This document shows positions 43,536 through 52,529 of a stretch of DNA of 64,000 nt, piece after piece; the stretch's first letter is position 1; the number at the start of each line of letters is the position of its first letter. The translations under genes and the position numbers were made by a program. The notes beneath the pieces were generated by a model. The model saw only the letters and a program-made list of their open reading frames with translations. It was not told where the DNA came from and made no database searches. Source of the stretch: Pseudomonas sp. CFBP 13711 (lineage in GTDB: Bacteria; Pseudomonadota; Gammaproteobacteria; Pseudomonadales; Pseudomonadaceae). The stretch spans positions 124,001 to 188,000 of the forward strand of contig NZ_JACYVI010000008.1 in the NCBI RefSeq assembly GCF_014842265.1. The letters are read 5' to 3'.

Positions 43536-44198
43536 ATGGCCCACCTATCCAAGCGTCACTCCGGCAACAGCAACCTCCACCTGCATCGCGAGAGCACCTT
43601 TAAAGGTTTGCCCGTGATGACGTTTCGCGGCCCCCTCATTACTGAATACCTAGAGCGGCTTTATGAAACCACTCAGTTGGCGCTGAGCGATCACCGCAGA
43701 GTGTTCGCGCTACGTTTCGACCTACGTTTTCCAGATGACTATCTGCAACCTTCATCAGGGAACGCTGTCGTATCCAGGTTTGTCGATTCCTTGACCGCCA
43801 GGATTGACTCCGCACGGGAACGCTCCAGGCGCCTGAATGGCGCTGCACATCAGACACGGGTGCGATGGTGTTGGGTAAGGGAGATAGGTCAGGAGGGACG
43901 ACCGCATTATCACTTCGTGTTACTGCTCAACAAGGATGCGTACCACACCGCGGGGCGCTTCCACTCAGGAAGGGAGAATCTGTACAGCCGCCTTCAATCT
44001 GCATGGGCGAGCGCACTGAGATTTCCTTTCGAAGACGCTGGCGGGCTGGTGCATGTTCCTATCAATCCTCAATACCACCTTTCTCAAGATGACCATGTGG
44101 AGATGGAGGATTACTTCCATCGGGCCAGTTACCTCTGCAAGGCAGCTACCAAGGACTACGGCAGTCGATGCCGGGCGTTTGGTTGCAGCAGAGGCTGA
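43536..44198 (+). CDS. Inovirus Gp2 / YagK-YfjJ family replication-type protein
   Basis: A 220-residue protein. GRPHYHFVLLLNKDAY carries the H-x-H (HUH) metal-binding pair of rolling-circle Rep and relaxase enzymes. RVFALRFDLRFPDD and WVREIG before it and YLCKAATKDYGSRCRAFGCSRG at the end (its last 20-odd residues) match the Gp2/YfjJ family. These proteins start single-strand replication in filamentous phages and occur in P4-like islands next to alpA. A catalytic Tyr may be in the YFHRASYLCKA segment. It forms the replication part of the element. Confidence 0.85.
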   Translation: MAHLSKRHSGNSNLHLHRESTFKGLPVMTFRGPLITEYLERLYETTQLALSDHRRVFALRFDLRFPDDYLQPSSGNAVVSRFVDSLTARIDSARERSRRLNGAAHQTRVRWCWVREIGQEGRPHYHFVLLLNKDAYHTAGRFHSGRENLYSRLQSAWASALRFPFEDAGGLVHVPINPQYHLSQDDHVEMEDYFHRASYLCKAATKDYGSRCRAFGCSRG

Positions 44199-44283
44199 AG
44201 CAGCTCGACTGAACTTCGCATTCAAGGATGGGCGGCTTAGCTCATCCCGTCCTCAATTAATCCATCACCCAGCAGGCACGGTC

Positions 44284-44733
44284 ATGCTCCTTCCATACAT
44301 CAATGCACGACTTCCTTTATCTAAATCACACGCTGCAATCGTTATTGGTCGACTGGTGCGAGCTGTCGCCCACACGGACAGTCCGGCCTACTGTGTGACC
44401 CTGGATGCGGTAGGTGGTGAGCAGGTGACGCTGACATCGCTCTCTCAGTTCTGCCAAAACGTGCCACGGATTAATGAGGCGTACGCGGACCACTGCGACG
44501 ATGAACACCAAGACTTGTTCTGGATGGCTTACCGAGAGATTGGGCTCGAAGACAGCCCATTGGGGCTGATCTGCATGAACAGTATGGAAACAGGCTACTT
44601 GACCAACGCTCAAGCGATGAATGCGCTGGTCGATAGGATTCGGCTGCGGATCAGCTGTCAGGAAGTGGATGAGGCCACAGAACAAAACGAGATGATCGCC
44701 GGTCCGACTCAGCGTCGGACTATGCACAGATAG
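44284..44733 (+). CDS. Hypothetical protein, 149 aa
   Basis: The ATG at 44284 with CAGGC 8 bases upstream gives a 149-residue cytosolic protein. The frame stays open upstream into the Gp2-like gene, but that part reads as a shadow of it. The middle is acidic and rich in aromatic residues (YADHCDDEHQDLFWMAYRE). The tail is charged. It follows the replication gene by 85 bases and is probably part of the element backbone. No family recognised. Confidence 0.55.
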   Translation: MLLPYINARLPLSKSHAAIVIGRLVRAVAHTDSPAYCVTLDAVGGEQVTLTSLSQFCQNVPRINEAYADHCDDEHQDLFWMAYREIGLEDSPLGLICMNSMETGYLTNAQAMNALVDRIRLRISCQEVDEATEQNEMIAGPTQRRTMHR

Positions 44734-45083
44734 CCCACAGACTTGTCTTGCGCACGCGGTGTGCCAGTTTGCGATAGCCAGCAATGTCGGAAGAGTGACC
44801 ACCTTGTAGCCAGTTCAGCCATCGTGTCTACTGTGCCATCAGCCGCTCCGTCATCGCACTAGCGCCATTTTGTTCGATACGAACAGCCCGAGGGATTTAT
44901 GGCCGAGGCGATAAACATCGTGAAGATGGCGGAGAAACCATCCAGTGAGCGCCTTGGTGAGTTCGTAGCTGAAGGGGTTGGATAATTATTTTCAAAGCTA
45001 CGACCAAAACAAACCAGTTATCTACCCTACCCAGAATGTAGCGTTAGAGGCTTTGGGCAAACAGGACAGGGAGTGCTGCACTG
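44734..45083 (+). other. Gene-poor stretch before the helicase gene
   Basis: The 350 bases hold only a possible 28-residue frame (44899-44985), listed separately. The helicase RBS GGGAG lies 9 bases before 45084. No repeats or terminator are clear. Confidence 0.4.
44899..44985 (+). CDS. Possible 28-residue ORF or gene fragment
   Basis: AGGG 5 bases before ATG 44899 starts a 28-codon frame: MAEAINIVKMAEKPSSERLG followed by EFVAEGVG. It is amphipathic and protein-like, and could be a small gene or the N-terminal stub of a deleted gene. Confidence 0.25.
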   Translation: MAEAINIVKMAEKPSSERLGEFVAEGVG

Positions 45084-47759
45084 ATGAAACGGGATCAACA
45101 TCTGGTAGAGCTGGCTCAAGAAACGTTGGCCACCTTTACGCATATTGTCGAACTGGCTCAGCAAAAACAGAGGGCGGTGCACGGTATCGATGCTGGTGCC
45201 TTTGCCAACGCCAACACATTCACTGATACAGGCGCGTCACGAACCCTTGCGATTATCAACCGCGAGAACCACGACGGTTATGCGTCGCTGATCAGAGAGC
45301 CTGCTATTGCGAGATTGTTACTGGAAGATGAGCAGGGCGATCAACAGCTGCTTTACGTGACGCGTAAGTTCCAGGTATCTCTACAAAACGATGCGCAGCT
45401 AGCCAGTTATCACTCAGCTAAGGGCCGGCTGGCTTCTTTGCCGGTGGGCGATGCGCTAGAGGTCAACGGCCATGAGTACACAGTGATCGAATCCGCGTAT
45501 TTCAAGCCCAAGCTGGATGAGGTGGGTTGGGATGCGCTGGATACCCGCTTCGATCATGAGGAATTGAGTGCCTGCACCATCGATTCGCTTCGGGCCTTGT
45601 TGCGTGCATTGGACGCGGAGGTGGCGGATGACTTTGATGCAATGCTGGAGGTTGGAGCTACAGAGCAGCATATCCATCAAGGGCTGATGCATCGTATCCG
45701 TCAATCCATGGCTCTACGCGATCAGCCGATCCTCGACAAGTTTCAGGACGAGATTTTCCGTCTACCTCTCGACAGCCAATTGATGATCATGGGACCACCG
45801 GGCACTGGTAAGACCACTACGTTGATCAAGCGGCTGAGCCAAAAGCTTGAAATTGAGTTTCTTGACGAACGAGAGAAACGTCTGGCCGTGGATGATGCTG
45901 CCGGCAAGACTCACGTCCATAGCTGGGTGATGTTCACTCCTACAGAACTGCTGAAACACTACCTTAAGGAAGCGTTCAGTCGAGAGGATGTACCTGCATC
46001 GGATGAGCGCATTCTGACCTGGGAAAACCGTCGTCGCGCGCTGGCGCGTAATGTGCTGAATCTGCTGCAAACCGGGGATGGGCGTGGTGCTTTTGTGCTC
46101 AAGCAAGATCTTGAGGTGCTCAGCGATGGTGTGCTGACCTCACCGCAGACCTGGTACGAGCAAGTGTCAGCTTTCCATCGTCAGCGACTGTTCAGTCAAC
46201 TACAGGTCGGTGCTGAGCAACTGAGCAAGCTGGGTGATACTACCGGTGGCGTGGTGATACAGAAACTTGTTGCAATTATGGCGCAAGCCAGGCCTGAGGC
46301 GCTGGTACCACTCTATACCGAGCTTGCCCCCATAGAGCTCGCCATTAAAGACACTCTCGATGGTTTAAAGCAGCAAACCGATCGCAGTGCAAAAGCGTTG
46401 GTCAAAGCTGAGTACAACAAGGACAAGACGTTTTTCGTCCTGTTGGTCGATTTTTTGACAGGGCTTGGCGCTGCCGATGAGCAGGATGAGGACGAAGTCT
46501 TTGATGCCGAAGAGGAGGATCTGCAGCCGTCCCCTCTTTCCACGGGTAAAGTCTCAAATCCGGAGGCGCTCAAGGAGTATCAGAAAGCAATTGTGGCCTT
46601 GGCGCGTTCACGTTTTCAGAAGAAGCGCCTATCCGTTACCGGGCGAGCGCACACTATCGTCGCTTGGCTGGGGGAACGCTTGCCTGATGAGGAAGCCTTA
46701 TTGGAAATAGGCCAGCGTGCGGCTCTGCAGAACGCCTTGCGGCGCTTCCTAAACGCCCACCGGCGTTATGTAACGGATGTAGCTGCAAGCTACAAAGCCT
46801 TCCGCAAGTTGTACCAGGCCGAACAGACGCTGTACCGCGTAAACGGTATCAATGTAAGGCACCTATCGAGTTTCGAACTGGATGCGCTGGTGCTGCTCAG
46901 TCTGCGCAATGCCCGCGAGCTTCTTGGAAACCGCTCACTCACCCTCAGCCGCCAAGGCAATCTGCCGGAATATTTGGCCACTATTGCCTCCAATTTCTGC
47001 AATCAAGTGTTGGTGGATGAGGCCACCGACTTTTCCCCCTTGCAGCTGGCAGCCATGTACAGCCTAACTTCGCTCAATACCCACTCCTTCTTTGCTTGCG
47101 GTGATTTCAATCAGCGCATCACCGGCATCGGTATTCGTAACAAAGAACAGTTGCAGTGGGCGGCCAACGGTTTGGAGATTCGGCCTATCAACACCGTATA
47201 TCGCCAAAGTCGTTTGCTTAATGATCTGGCCGGTGAGTTGTTGCATCTAAGCGGTAGTGATCAGGAATCCACCGCTGAGCTGCCCAATGCCATGGCGCAC
47301 GAAGATGTTGCGCCGATCCTACTGGAGCAAGCTGGTGATCTTGGGGTTGTAAGTGCCTGGTTGGCGAAGGCAGTTGTTGCAATCGAACTGCAGCTCAAGG
47401 CATTGCCAACAATCGCGGTGCTGGTACATGACGATGAGCAGGTGACAGCGCTGGCCAGGTTGCTCAATCAGGATCTGGAGGATTATGGCATTAAGGTCGA
47501 TGCCTGTCTGGGTGGGCAGGCCCTGGGCGGGGAGAACAATGTGCGGGTATTTGCTGTTGAGCATATCAAGGGATTGGAGTTTGAGGCTGTGTTCTTCGTC
47601 GATGTCGATACTCTGGCGCAGCGCATGCCGGAGCTGTTCGAGAGATTTCTTTATGTCGGCTTCACTCGTGCGGCAACTTACCTGGGCCTGACTTGCAGCG
47701 GGCAGTTGCCCGCTCCCCTTGAAAGTCTCCGCGAGCGTTTCGCGCAAACCTGGACCTGA
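45084..47759 (+). CDS. UvrD/Rep-like superfamily 1 helicase
   Basis: An 891-residue protein. Walker A GPPGTGKTTTL is at residues ~237-247. Walker B is VLVDEATDFSPLQL, and motif III is FFACGDFNQRI. Motif IV is near TVYRQS, and motif V is VEHIKGLEFEAVFFVDV. Motif VI is YVGFTRAATYLGL. Between motifs I and II lies an unusual insert of over 400 residues with a very acidic stretch (EQDEDEVFDAEEEDLQ). The N-terminal 200 residues are unassigned; GRLASLPVGDALEVNGHEYTV looks like the GreA/GreB C-terminal fold. It precedes a DUF262-HNH gene by 254 bases. A role in defence is inferred from context. Confidence 0.88.
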   Translation: MKRDQHLVELAQETLATFTHIVELAQQKQRAVHGIDAGAFANANTFTDTGASRTLAIINRENHDGYASLIREPAIARLLLEDEQGDQQLLYVTRKFQVSLQNDAQLASYHSAKGRLASLPVGDALEVNGHEYTVIESAYFKPKLDEVGWDALDTRFDHEELSACTIDSLRALLRALDAEVADDFDAMLEVGATEQHIHQGLMHRIRQSMALRDQPILDKFQDEIFRLPLDSQLMIMGPPGTGKTTTLIKRLSQKLEIEFLDEREKRLAVDDAAGKTHVHSWVMFTPTELLKHYLKEAFSREDVPASDERILTWENRRRALARNVLNLLQTGDGRGAFVLKQDLEVLSDGVLTSPQTWYEQVSAFHRQRLFSQLQVGAEQLSKLGDTTGGVVIQKLVAIMAQARPEALVPLYTELAPIELAIKDTLDGLKQQTDRSAKALVKAEYNKDKTFFVLLVDFLTGLGAADEQDEDEVFDAEEEDLQPSPLSTGKVSNPEALKEYQKAIVALARSRFQKKRLSVTGRAHTIVAWLGERLPDEEALLEIGQRAALQNALRRFLNAHRRYVTDVAASYKAFRKLYQAEQTLYRVNGINVRHLSSFELDALVLLSLRNARELLGNRSLTLSRQGNLPEYLATIASNFCNQVLVDEATDFSPLQLAAMYSLTSLNTHSFFACGDFNQRITGIGIRNKEQLQWAANGLEIRPINTVYRQSRLLNDLAGELLHLSGSDQESTAELPNAMAHEDVAPILLEQAGDLGVVSAWLAKAVVAIELQLKALPTIAVLVHDDEQVTALARLLNQDLEDYGIKVDACLGGQALGGENNVRVFAVEHIKGLEFEAVFFVDVDTLAQRMPELFERFLYVGFTRAATYLGLTCSGQLPAPLESLRERFAQTWT

Positions 47760-48013
47760 TTTTTAAGCTACTACTGATATCCCGCAATAGCGATAGGGTA
47801 AATACCCACCCCATTCTGGCGGCCAGAGTTCGCTGGGTTGGGCTGGCGTTGGGGGTAACTGCCATTCCTACCCCGCCGGGATACGGCCGCACTAGGGCAT
47901 GATGGCCCTAAGCGTGAGCGACGGAACAATCCAGACATAGAGCTCCATAAAGCGGGAAATACTTGGTGCGTAGTGTCGATTTTTAATCTGGTTCCTGCAG
48001 GCTGCGGGAAGTG

Positions 48014-49705
48014 ATGAGTGAGTTATTCAGGATGAGCAAGAAAATCAGTGGCGCCGAGTACCAGCTTGCGAAAATCTTTAGTTCCGAGTTCGACTATGTG
48101 ATTCCCCCGTATCAGCGACCTTATGCTTGGACACGAGACCAGGCGGGTGAACTGTTCGACGATCTATACGACTTCTTCGAGAAGGAGGCGGAGGACAGTT
48201 ATTTCCTGGGTTCCATTGTATTGATCAAGGACGAGGGCAAGCCCCTGGCTGAGGTGATTGACGGCCAGCAGCGTTTGACCACTTTGACTATCCTGCTGGC
48301 AACGATTACATCGTTGCTGACAGGAGAAAATCACTCAGCTTTTTACAGCTTCATCCGCGAGCCTGGAAACGTAGCTTTGAAGCTGAATTCCAAGCCGCGC
48401 CTGGCGCTGCGTGAACGGGACCGGGTCTTCTTTACGCAATTTGTGCAAGGGCTCAAGTTTGAGAGTCTTGCGCTGATTGATCCGGCGCAACTGGAGAATG
48501 AGTCGCAACGTAATATCCAGGGTAATGCTCGGCTGCTGCTGGAGCGACTCGCAGCGAAGTTCGCCAGCGACGAGGCGAGCATCGTCGATTTCGGTTCTTT
48601 CTTGCTAATGCGTTGTTTTTTAGTTGTGGTAACGACGCCAAGCCAGCAGTCGGCATTTCGGGTTTTTTCCGTGTTAAACAATCGCGGTCTCGATCTTCTG
48701 CCCACAGACATCATCAAGGCGGAAGTGATCGGCAAGTTGCCTGAGGACAAGCGAGAGGCCTTCAATGATCGCTGGGAGGATCTTGAGGTTGCTACTGGGC
48801 GTGATGGCTTCAGTGAGCTGTTCAGTCATATCCGCATGATCTACGCCCGCTTCAAAGCGAGGCGGATGCTGCTGGAGGAGTTCCGTGACCATGTGTTGAA
48901 CAAAGTGAGTTCATCCGAGGCGCTGGTTGAGCAGGTTGTTGCTCCGTATGCCGAGGCTTACTTGGTAGCAAAGAATGCACAATACGTGTCTTCCTCAGAT
49001 GCTGGGAAAATCAACGATTTGTTCACTTGGCTAAATAGGATCGACAACTCTGACTGGTTGCCGGTCGCGATTGCGTTTCTTGCCCGTCATGGTGGCGCTG
49101 CTTATGTAGTGCTGGACTTCCTCACTCGCTTGGAGCGTTTGGCGGCCTATCTGCATGTCACCGCCAAGAACGTAAACCAGCGGATTGAGCGCTACGCCCT
49201 GGCCCTAGAGGATCTCCAAAACAGTGTTCTAGTCGACCATATCGAACTGACACCGGCAGAATGTGACGAGATGCTCAGGGCATTGAACGGCAACGTCTAT
49301 GAAATGACCGCACGTCGGCGTAACTATTTGATTCTGCGTCTGGACTCCTACGTTTCTGATCAAGCGGCCAACTACATGCCCAATGTGCTGACTATAGAGC
49401 ATGTCCTGCCGCAGACCGTGGACGCAGCCAGCGAGTGGGCACAGAACTGGCCGGATGTCGACGAGCGCGCACTCTGGCTACATCGCTTGGCCAACCTAGT
49501 GCCGCTCAACCGAGCGCGCAATTCCAAAGCATTGAACTATGACTTCGATAGGAAGAAGTCAGCGTATTTCGTGGGTACCAGTGGGGTTTGCTCATATGCG
49601 CTAACTAGTCAGGTGCTGCATACGGATGGCTGGACACCGACGGTAGTGGCTGCGCGACAGGACGCGCTGCTGGATGTGCTTCAGCGCAGTTGGAGGCTGG
49701 CGTGA
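48014..49705 (+). CDS. DUF262-DUF1524 (HNH) protein, GmrSD/SspE-like nuclease
   Basis: A 563-residue protein. The N-terminal DUF262 ParB/Srx-like domain has IPPYQRPYAW, FLGSIVL and the nucleotide-handling motif DGQQRLTTLTIL. The C-terminal DUF1524 domain has the His-Me/HNH core TIEHVLPQTV...HRLANLVPLNRARNS. This order is that of GmrSD type IV restriction enzymes, which cut glucosylated or hydroxymethylated phage DNA, and of SspE, which acts with phosphorothioate modification. ATG 48014 is 4 bases after GGGAA; GTG 48011 and ATG 48032 are alternatives. It stands between the UvrD-like helicase and the ATPase operon. Confidence 0.88.
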   Translation: MSELFRMSKKISGAEYQLAKIFSSEFDYVIPPYQRPYAWTRDQAGELFDDLYDFFEKEAEDSYFLGSIVLIKDEGKPLAEVIDGQQRLTTLTILLATITSLLTGENHSAFYSFIREPGNVALKLNSKPRLALRERDRVFFTQFVQGLKFESLALIDPAQLENESQRNIQGNARLLLERLAAKFASDEASIVDFGSFLLMRCFLVVVTTPSQQSAFRVFSVLNNRGLDLLPTDIIKAEVIGKLPEDKREAFNDRWEDLEVATGRDGFSELFSHIRMIYARFKARRMLLEEFRDHVLNKVSSSEALVEQVVAPYAEAYLVAKNAQYVSSSDAGKINDLFTWLNRIDNSDWLPVAIAFLARHGGAAYVVLDFLTRLERLAAYLHVTAKNVNQRIERYALALEDLQNSVLVDHIELTPAECDEMLRALNGNVYEMTARRRNYLILRLDSYVSDQAANYMPNVLTIEHVLPQTVDAASEWAQNWPDVDERALWLHRLANLVPLNRARNSKALNYDFDRKKSAYFVGTSGVCSYALTSQVLHTDGWTPTVVAARQDALLDVLQRSWRLA

Positions 49706-50453
49706 GTCGATATTCGATGAGTATCAATCCATAAAAAATCAGGCACAACCTTAGGGATCATTGGTGGGGCAAGTACCTAACTTAGGGGCCGTATGCGGTA
49801 GTCGCGCATGATTCTTTGCAGGGGGAAGGTAATAACCATCCCTACCGCGACCCCTGCAGGAGACTGGCCAAAAAAGAATGCCCATCAACCAACATTGGTC
49901 GCCAGCAAGCGAAGCGCTCCAGGTTTCACTTTGGAACGCGGTATTGCAGGCAAACGGCCGATGGCCAGGTCGTCATGCCGGGCACTACCTCCCAACAATT
50001 GGGAATGGCATTGAGTCATCGAAGAGTCGTATCGACAACGGTATTGTCATTGGTCGGCGCTGAGTCATGGAGCGATTATCGCATAGGCTGTTGATCGCGA
50101 AGAGAGCCTTAATTGTTCAATTTCACTGGCTCGTCGCGTCGGCAGCCGCATCAGCACATTTTTAGATAGTGAGACATTTGCTAGCGGCAGAGCACGCCAT
50201 AGGTTTAACTGCGTGCCAGCTACCTGAGTAGACCGCCAAAAACACAGGGCGTGTCTTTACCCGCGCTCGGTCAGTAGATAAGGTGACGGGCATAGCAAAT
50301 GGAAGGTCGCGATATCGCAGGGATGGTCCTCAATGTGCGCTGCTACCGCAGACTTACAGTGCACCTACCCTCTGATCCCCGATAGATTATTCACAGTCGA
50401 TGTTTGATTTGGATGGTGCCCTGTCAAGACAGGTGCCAGAGGGAGTTTGGTGC
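49706..50453 (+). other. Gene-free stretch before the ATPase operon
   Basis: I see no convincing gene in these 748 bases; the short frames have no RBS and no protein-like sequence. The stretch must contain the promoter of the four-gene operon, since AGAGGGAG before 50454 is that gene's RBS. A block at 49825-49860 (ggtaataaccatccctaccgc) loosely resembles one at 47855-47880 before the DUF262-HNH gene. This could be a shared control site or a decayed repeat. Confidence 0.35.
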
Positions 50454-52529
50454 ATGAATGAGTTGGTTGAGGCCTTGCTGGCCGCCGTTCCCTCCGATGG
50501 CTCCAGTATTGGGAACCAGTCGTTGCTAGAGCAACTCAGGATTCAGTTTCCACATCTGGGAGATGAGTTTTATTGGCAGACGCGTGACGCACTTATTGGG
50601 CAAGGGGTGCTGCAGGCCGGTAAAGGTCGTGGCGGCTCTGTGCGCCGTATTGACGTTGACGTTCCACCGGCAAGCGCTTGGGTTCAATTCCTGCGTAGCT
50701 ATGGGCCGTCGTCGAGCAATCTGGCGATGTTCGACGAGTATGTGTCGAGGGCTTTGGCGCAGGCGGGAGTCAAGCCGATTACCCTTTCAACACCTCTATT
50801 GGAGGACATGGTGCGGCACATTGAATCGAAGGCATCAGGGTCTATCTTGATCGCGGGAACAGCGGGTGATGGTAAGACGTACCATTGCCGTGCCCTGTGG
50901 GAGCGGATTGGGGGGGATCCTAATGCTTGGGCCGTCAAAGGTAACGTGAAAGAGTTACGTATTGCAGATGGACGCTTGGCTGTCTTTATCAAGGATCTTT
51001 CTGAGCTAAATGGCGAGGAGAGTGATCTGCCATTGCTGCGACTGGAAAGATCGGTGCTAGATGGCGATGACTCCGAAGTAGTGATCCTTGCCGCAAACCA
51101 TGGCCAAATTCTGGATCGTTTGCGTGATTTAGGCCGCCGCCAAGAGCGTGATCACCCACTTCGCAAGCCGCTTCAAGAACGGTTCTTGCAGGCTGGGCCA
51201 GCGCCTGAGCGACTTAGGGTCTTCGATCTCAGTCGCTCGACTAGCCGCAAAACGTTAAATGAGGTGGCTATGGCTGTGGCGGGCCATCCCGAGTGGGACA
51301 ACTGCAAACGGTGCGCACTTCAAGCCGACGGTAAAGTTTGTCCCATCGACGAGAATCGCCGCAGGCTTCTGGGTGGGGCGGATGGCGGCCAGCTCTCTCG
51401 TCGCTTGGGCGATTTGGTTGAAATCGCCAGGCACAATGGGCTGCATCTACCTATACGCGACTTACTTGCGCTTTGTTCGAATATGGTCCTCGGTTGCTCC
51501 GATGCAAAGCAGGCAAAGGACAACCTGCTGACCTGTGCCGATGTCGTGAAGATCCAGGAAGGAGGCAATCTTGGAACGGCAAGTGTCTATGCCAACGCGT
51601 TCGGAGCTAATCTCCTTAAGCGAAGGACCTCTGACCGCCCCATCTTCAAAGCGATGTCCAGCTTTGGCGTGGGCGATGAGTCCACCAATGCCGCAGATGG
51701 GTTGCTGGTTTATGGGAAGGATGACTTGCGACTGCAAGCTGACTTCGGCCGCTTGGTCGCGAGCGACCCAATCTATGGGGCCACGACTGCCTTCCGCGCT
51801 GCCCAAGATGCCTATTTGGAAGGGTATGAGGGGGCCCGTTTGGAAGGAGGAGCGACCGAGTTCCTTTCGATGCTTGAAGACCAGCGACGCAGGCTTTTCT
51901 TCACGCTTCCGGATGGGGAGGGGGGTTATCCGCATTGGTCGATGACAGCATTCTGCTTTGCTGGTGACTACTTGGAAATCATCGAAGCGCTCAAGGCACT
52001 GAAGCCCGTAAGCGAGATAGTCCGCGGTCGTCTTGCTAAGGGCCTAAACCGAGTATTAACAGGCCTCCTTCTCGGAAACGAAGATCGCATCTTCATCGCT
52101 AGTTCGGGCGGGTTCACTCAAAGCAGAGTCAGCGTGCTTTGTGACTTCGAGACCTTATCCCGCAGGCAGGGCGGCGTAGGCATGGCGATCAAGCTTGTAG
52201 GGGATACGGGCCGCCCTCGGCTCGACGTTTCGCTCGCTGCGGGCCCGGGTAATTCGGTTGCTTTCGACTTGACCCCTATCCGTCATGAGTTTCTATCGCG
52301 TGTGGCTGAGGGGGCTTTGCCAGCGAGCTTCTCCAATGAGTGCCTCGAAGATCTGCTGGCTTTCAAGGCGAAGCTCTTGCGGAAGGCAGAGATCGTCAAA
52401 AAAGCCAGCCTAGCAGAAGATGATGATGAAGTAGGTGGTGAGAGCGCTATGCTGACACTCAACTTCATCGATATTGAGCCAGGTGGTCGCGGCTTTTCAC
52501 GTCCTGTGACGGTGAGGGTCTCGGAATGA
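50454..52529 (+). CDS. P-loop ATPase with N-terminal winged helix (DptF-like by position)
   Basis: A 691-residue protein. Residues 1-65 form a winged-helix-like domain ending DALIGQGVLQAGKGRGGSVRR. Walker A GTAGDGKT is at 135-142. The Walker B candidate is LAVFIKDLSEL, followed by a sensor-like VVILAANHGQ. A CKRCALQADGKVCPI cluster may bind zinc. ATG 50454 has AGAGGGAG upstream and is preferred to ATG 50400. It overlaps the next gene by ATGA. As first gene of an ATPase / unknown / giant-motor operon it matches DptF (DndF) or SspF by position. It is longer than I remember DptF to be, so I treat the name as provisional. Confidence 0.75.
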   Translation: MNELVEALLAAVPSDGSSIGNQSLLEQLRIQFPHLGDEFYWQTRDALIGQGVLQAGKGRGGSVRRIDVDVPPASAWVQFLRSYGPSSSNLAMFDEYVSRALAQAGVKPITLSTPLLEDMVRHIESKASGSILIAGTAGDGKTYHCRALWERIGGDPNAWAVKGNVKELRIADGRLAVFIKDLSELNGEESDLPLLRLERSVLDGDDSEVVILAANHGQILDRLRDLGRRQERDHPLRKPLQERFLQAGPAPERLRVFDLSRSTSRKTLNEVAMAVAGHPEWDNCKRCALQADGKVCPIDENRRRLLGGADGGQLSRRLGDLVEIARHNGLHLPIRDLLALCSNMVLGCSDAKQAKDNLLTCADVVKIQEGGNLGTASVYANAFGANLLKRRTSDRPIFKAMSSFGVGDESTNAADGLLVYGKDDLRLQADFGRLVASDPIYGATTAFRAAQDAYLEGYEGARLEGGATEFLSMLEDQRRRLFFTLPDGEGGYPHWSMTAFCFAGDYLEIIEALKALKPVSEIVRGRLAKGLNRVLTGLLLGNEDRIFIASSGGFTQSRVSVLCDFETLSRRQGGVGMAIKLVGDTGRPRLDVSLAAGPGNSVAFDLTPIRHEFLSRVAEGALPASFSNECLEDLLAFKAKLLRKAEIVKKASLAEDDDEVGGESAMLTLNFIDIEPGGRGFSRPVTVRVSE

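Noticed and set aside
50400..50453. Upstream ATG 50400 as start of the ATPase gene
   Set aside because: No RBS precedes it, whereas AGAGGGAG stands before ATG 50454 where the winged-helix domain begins.
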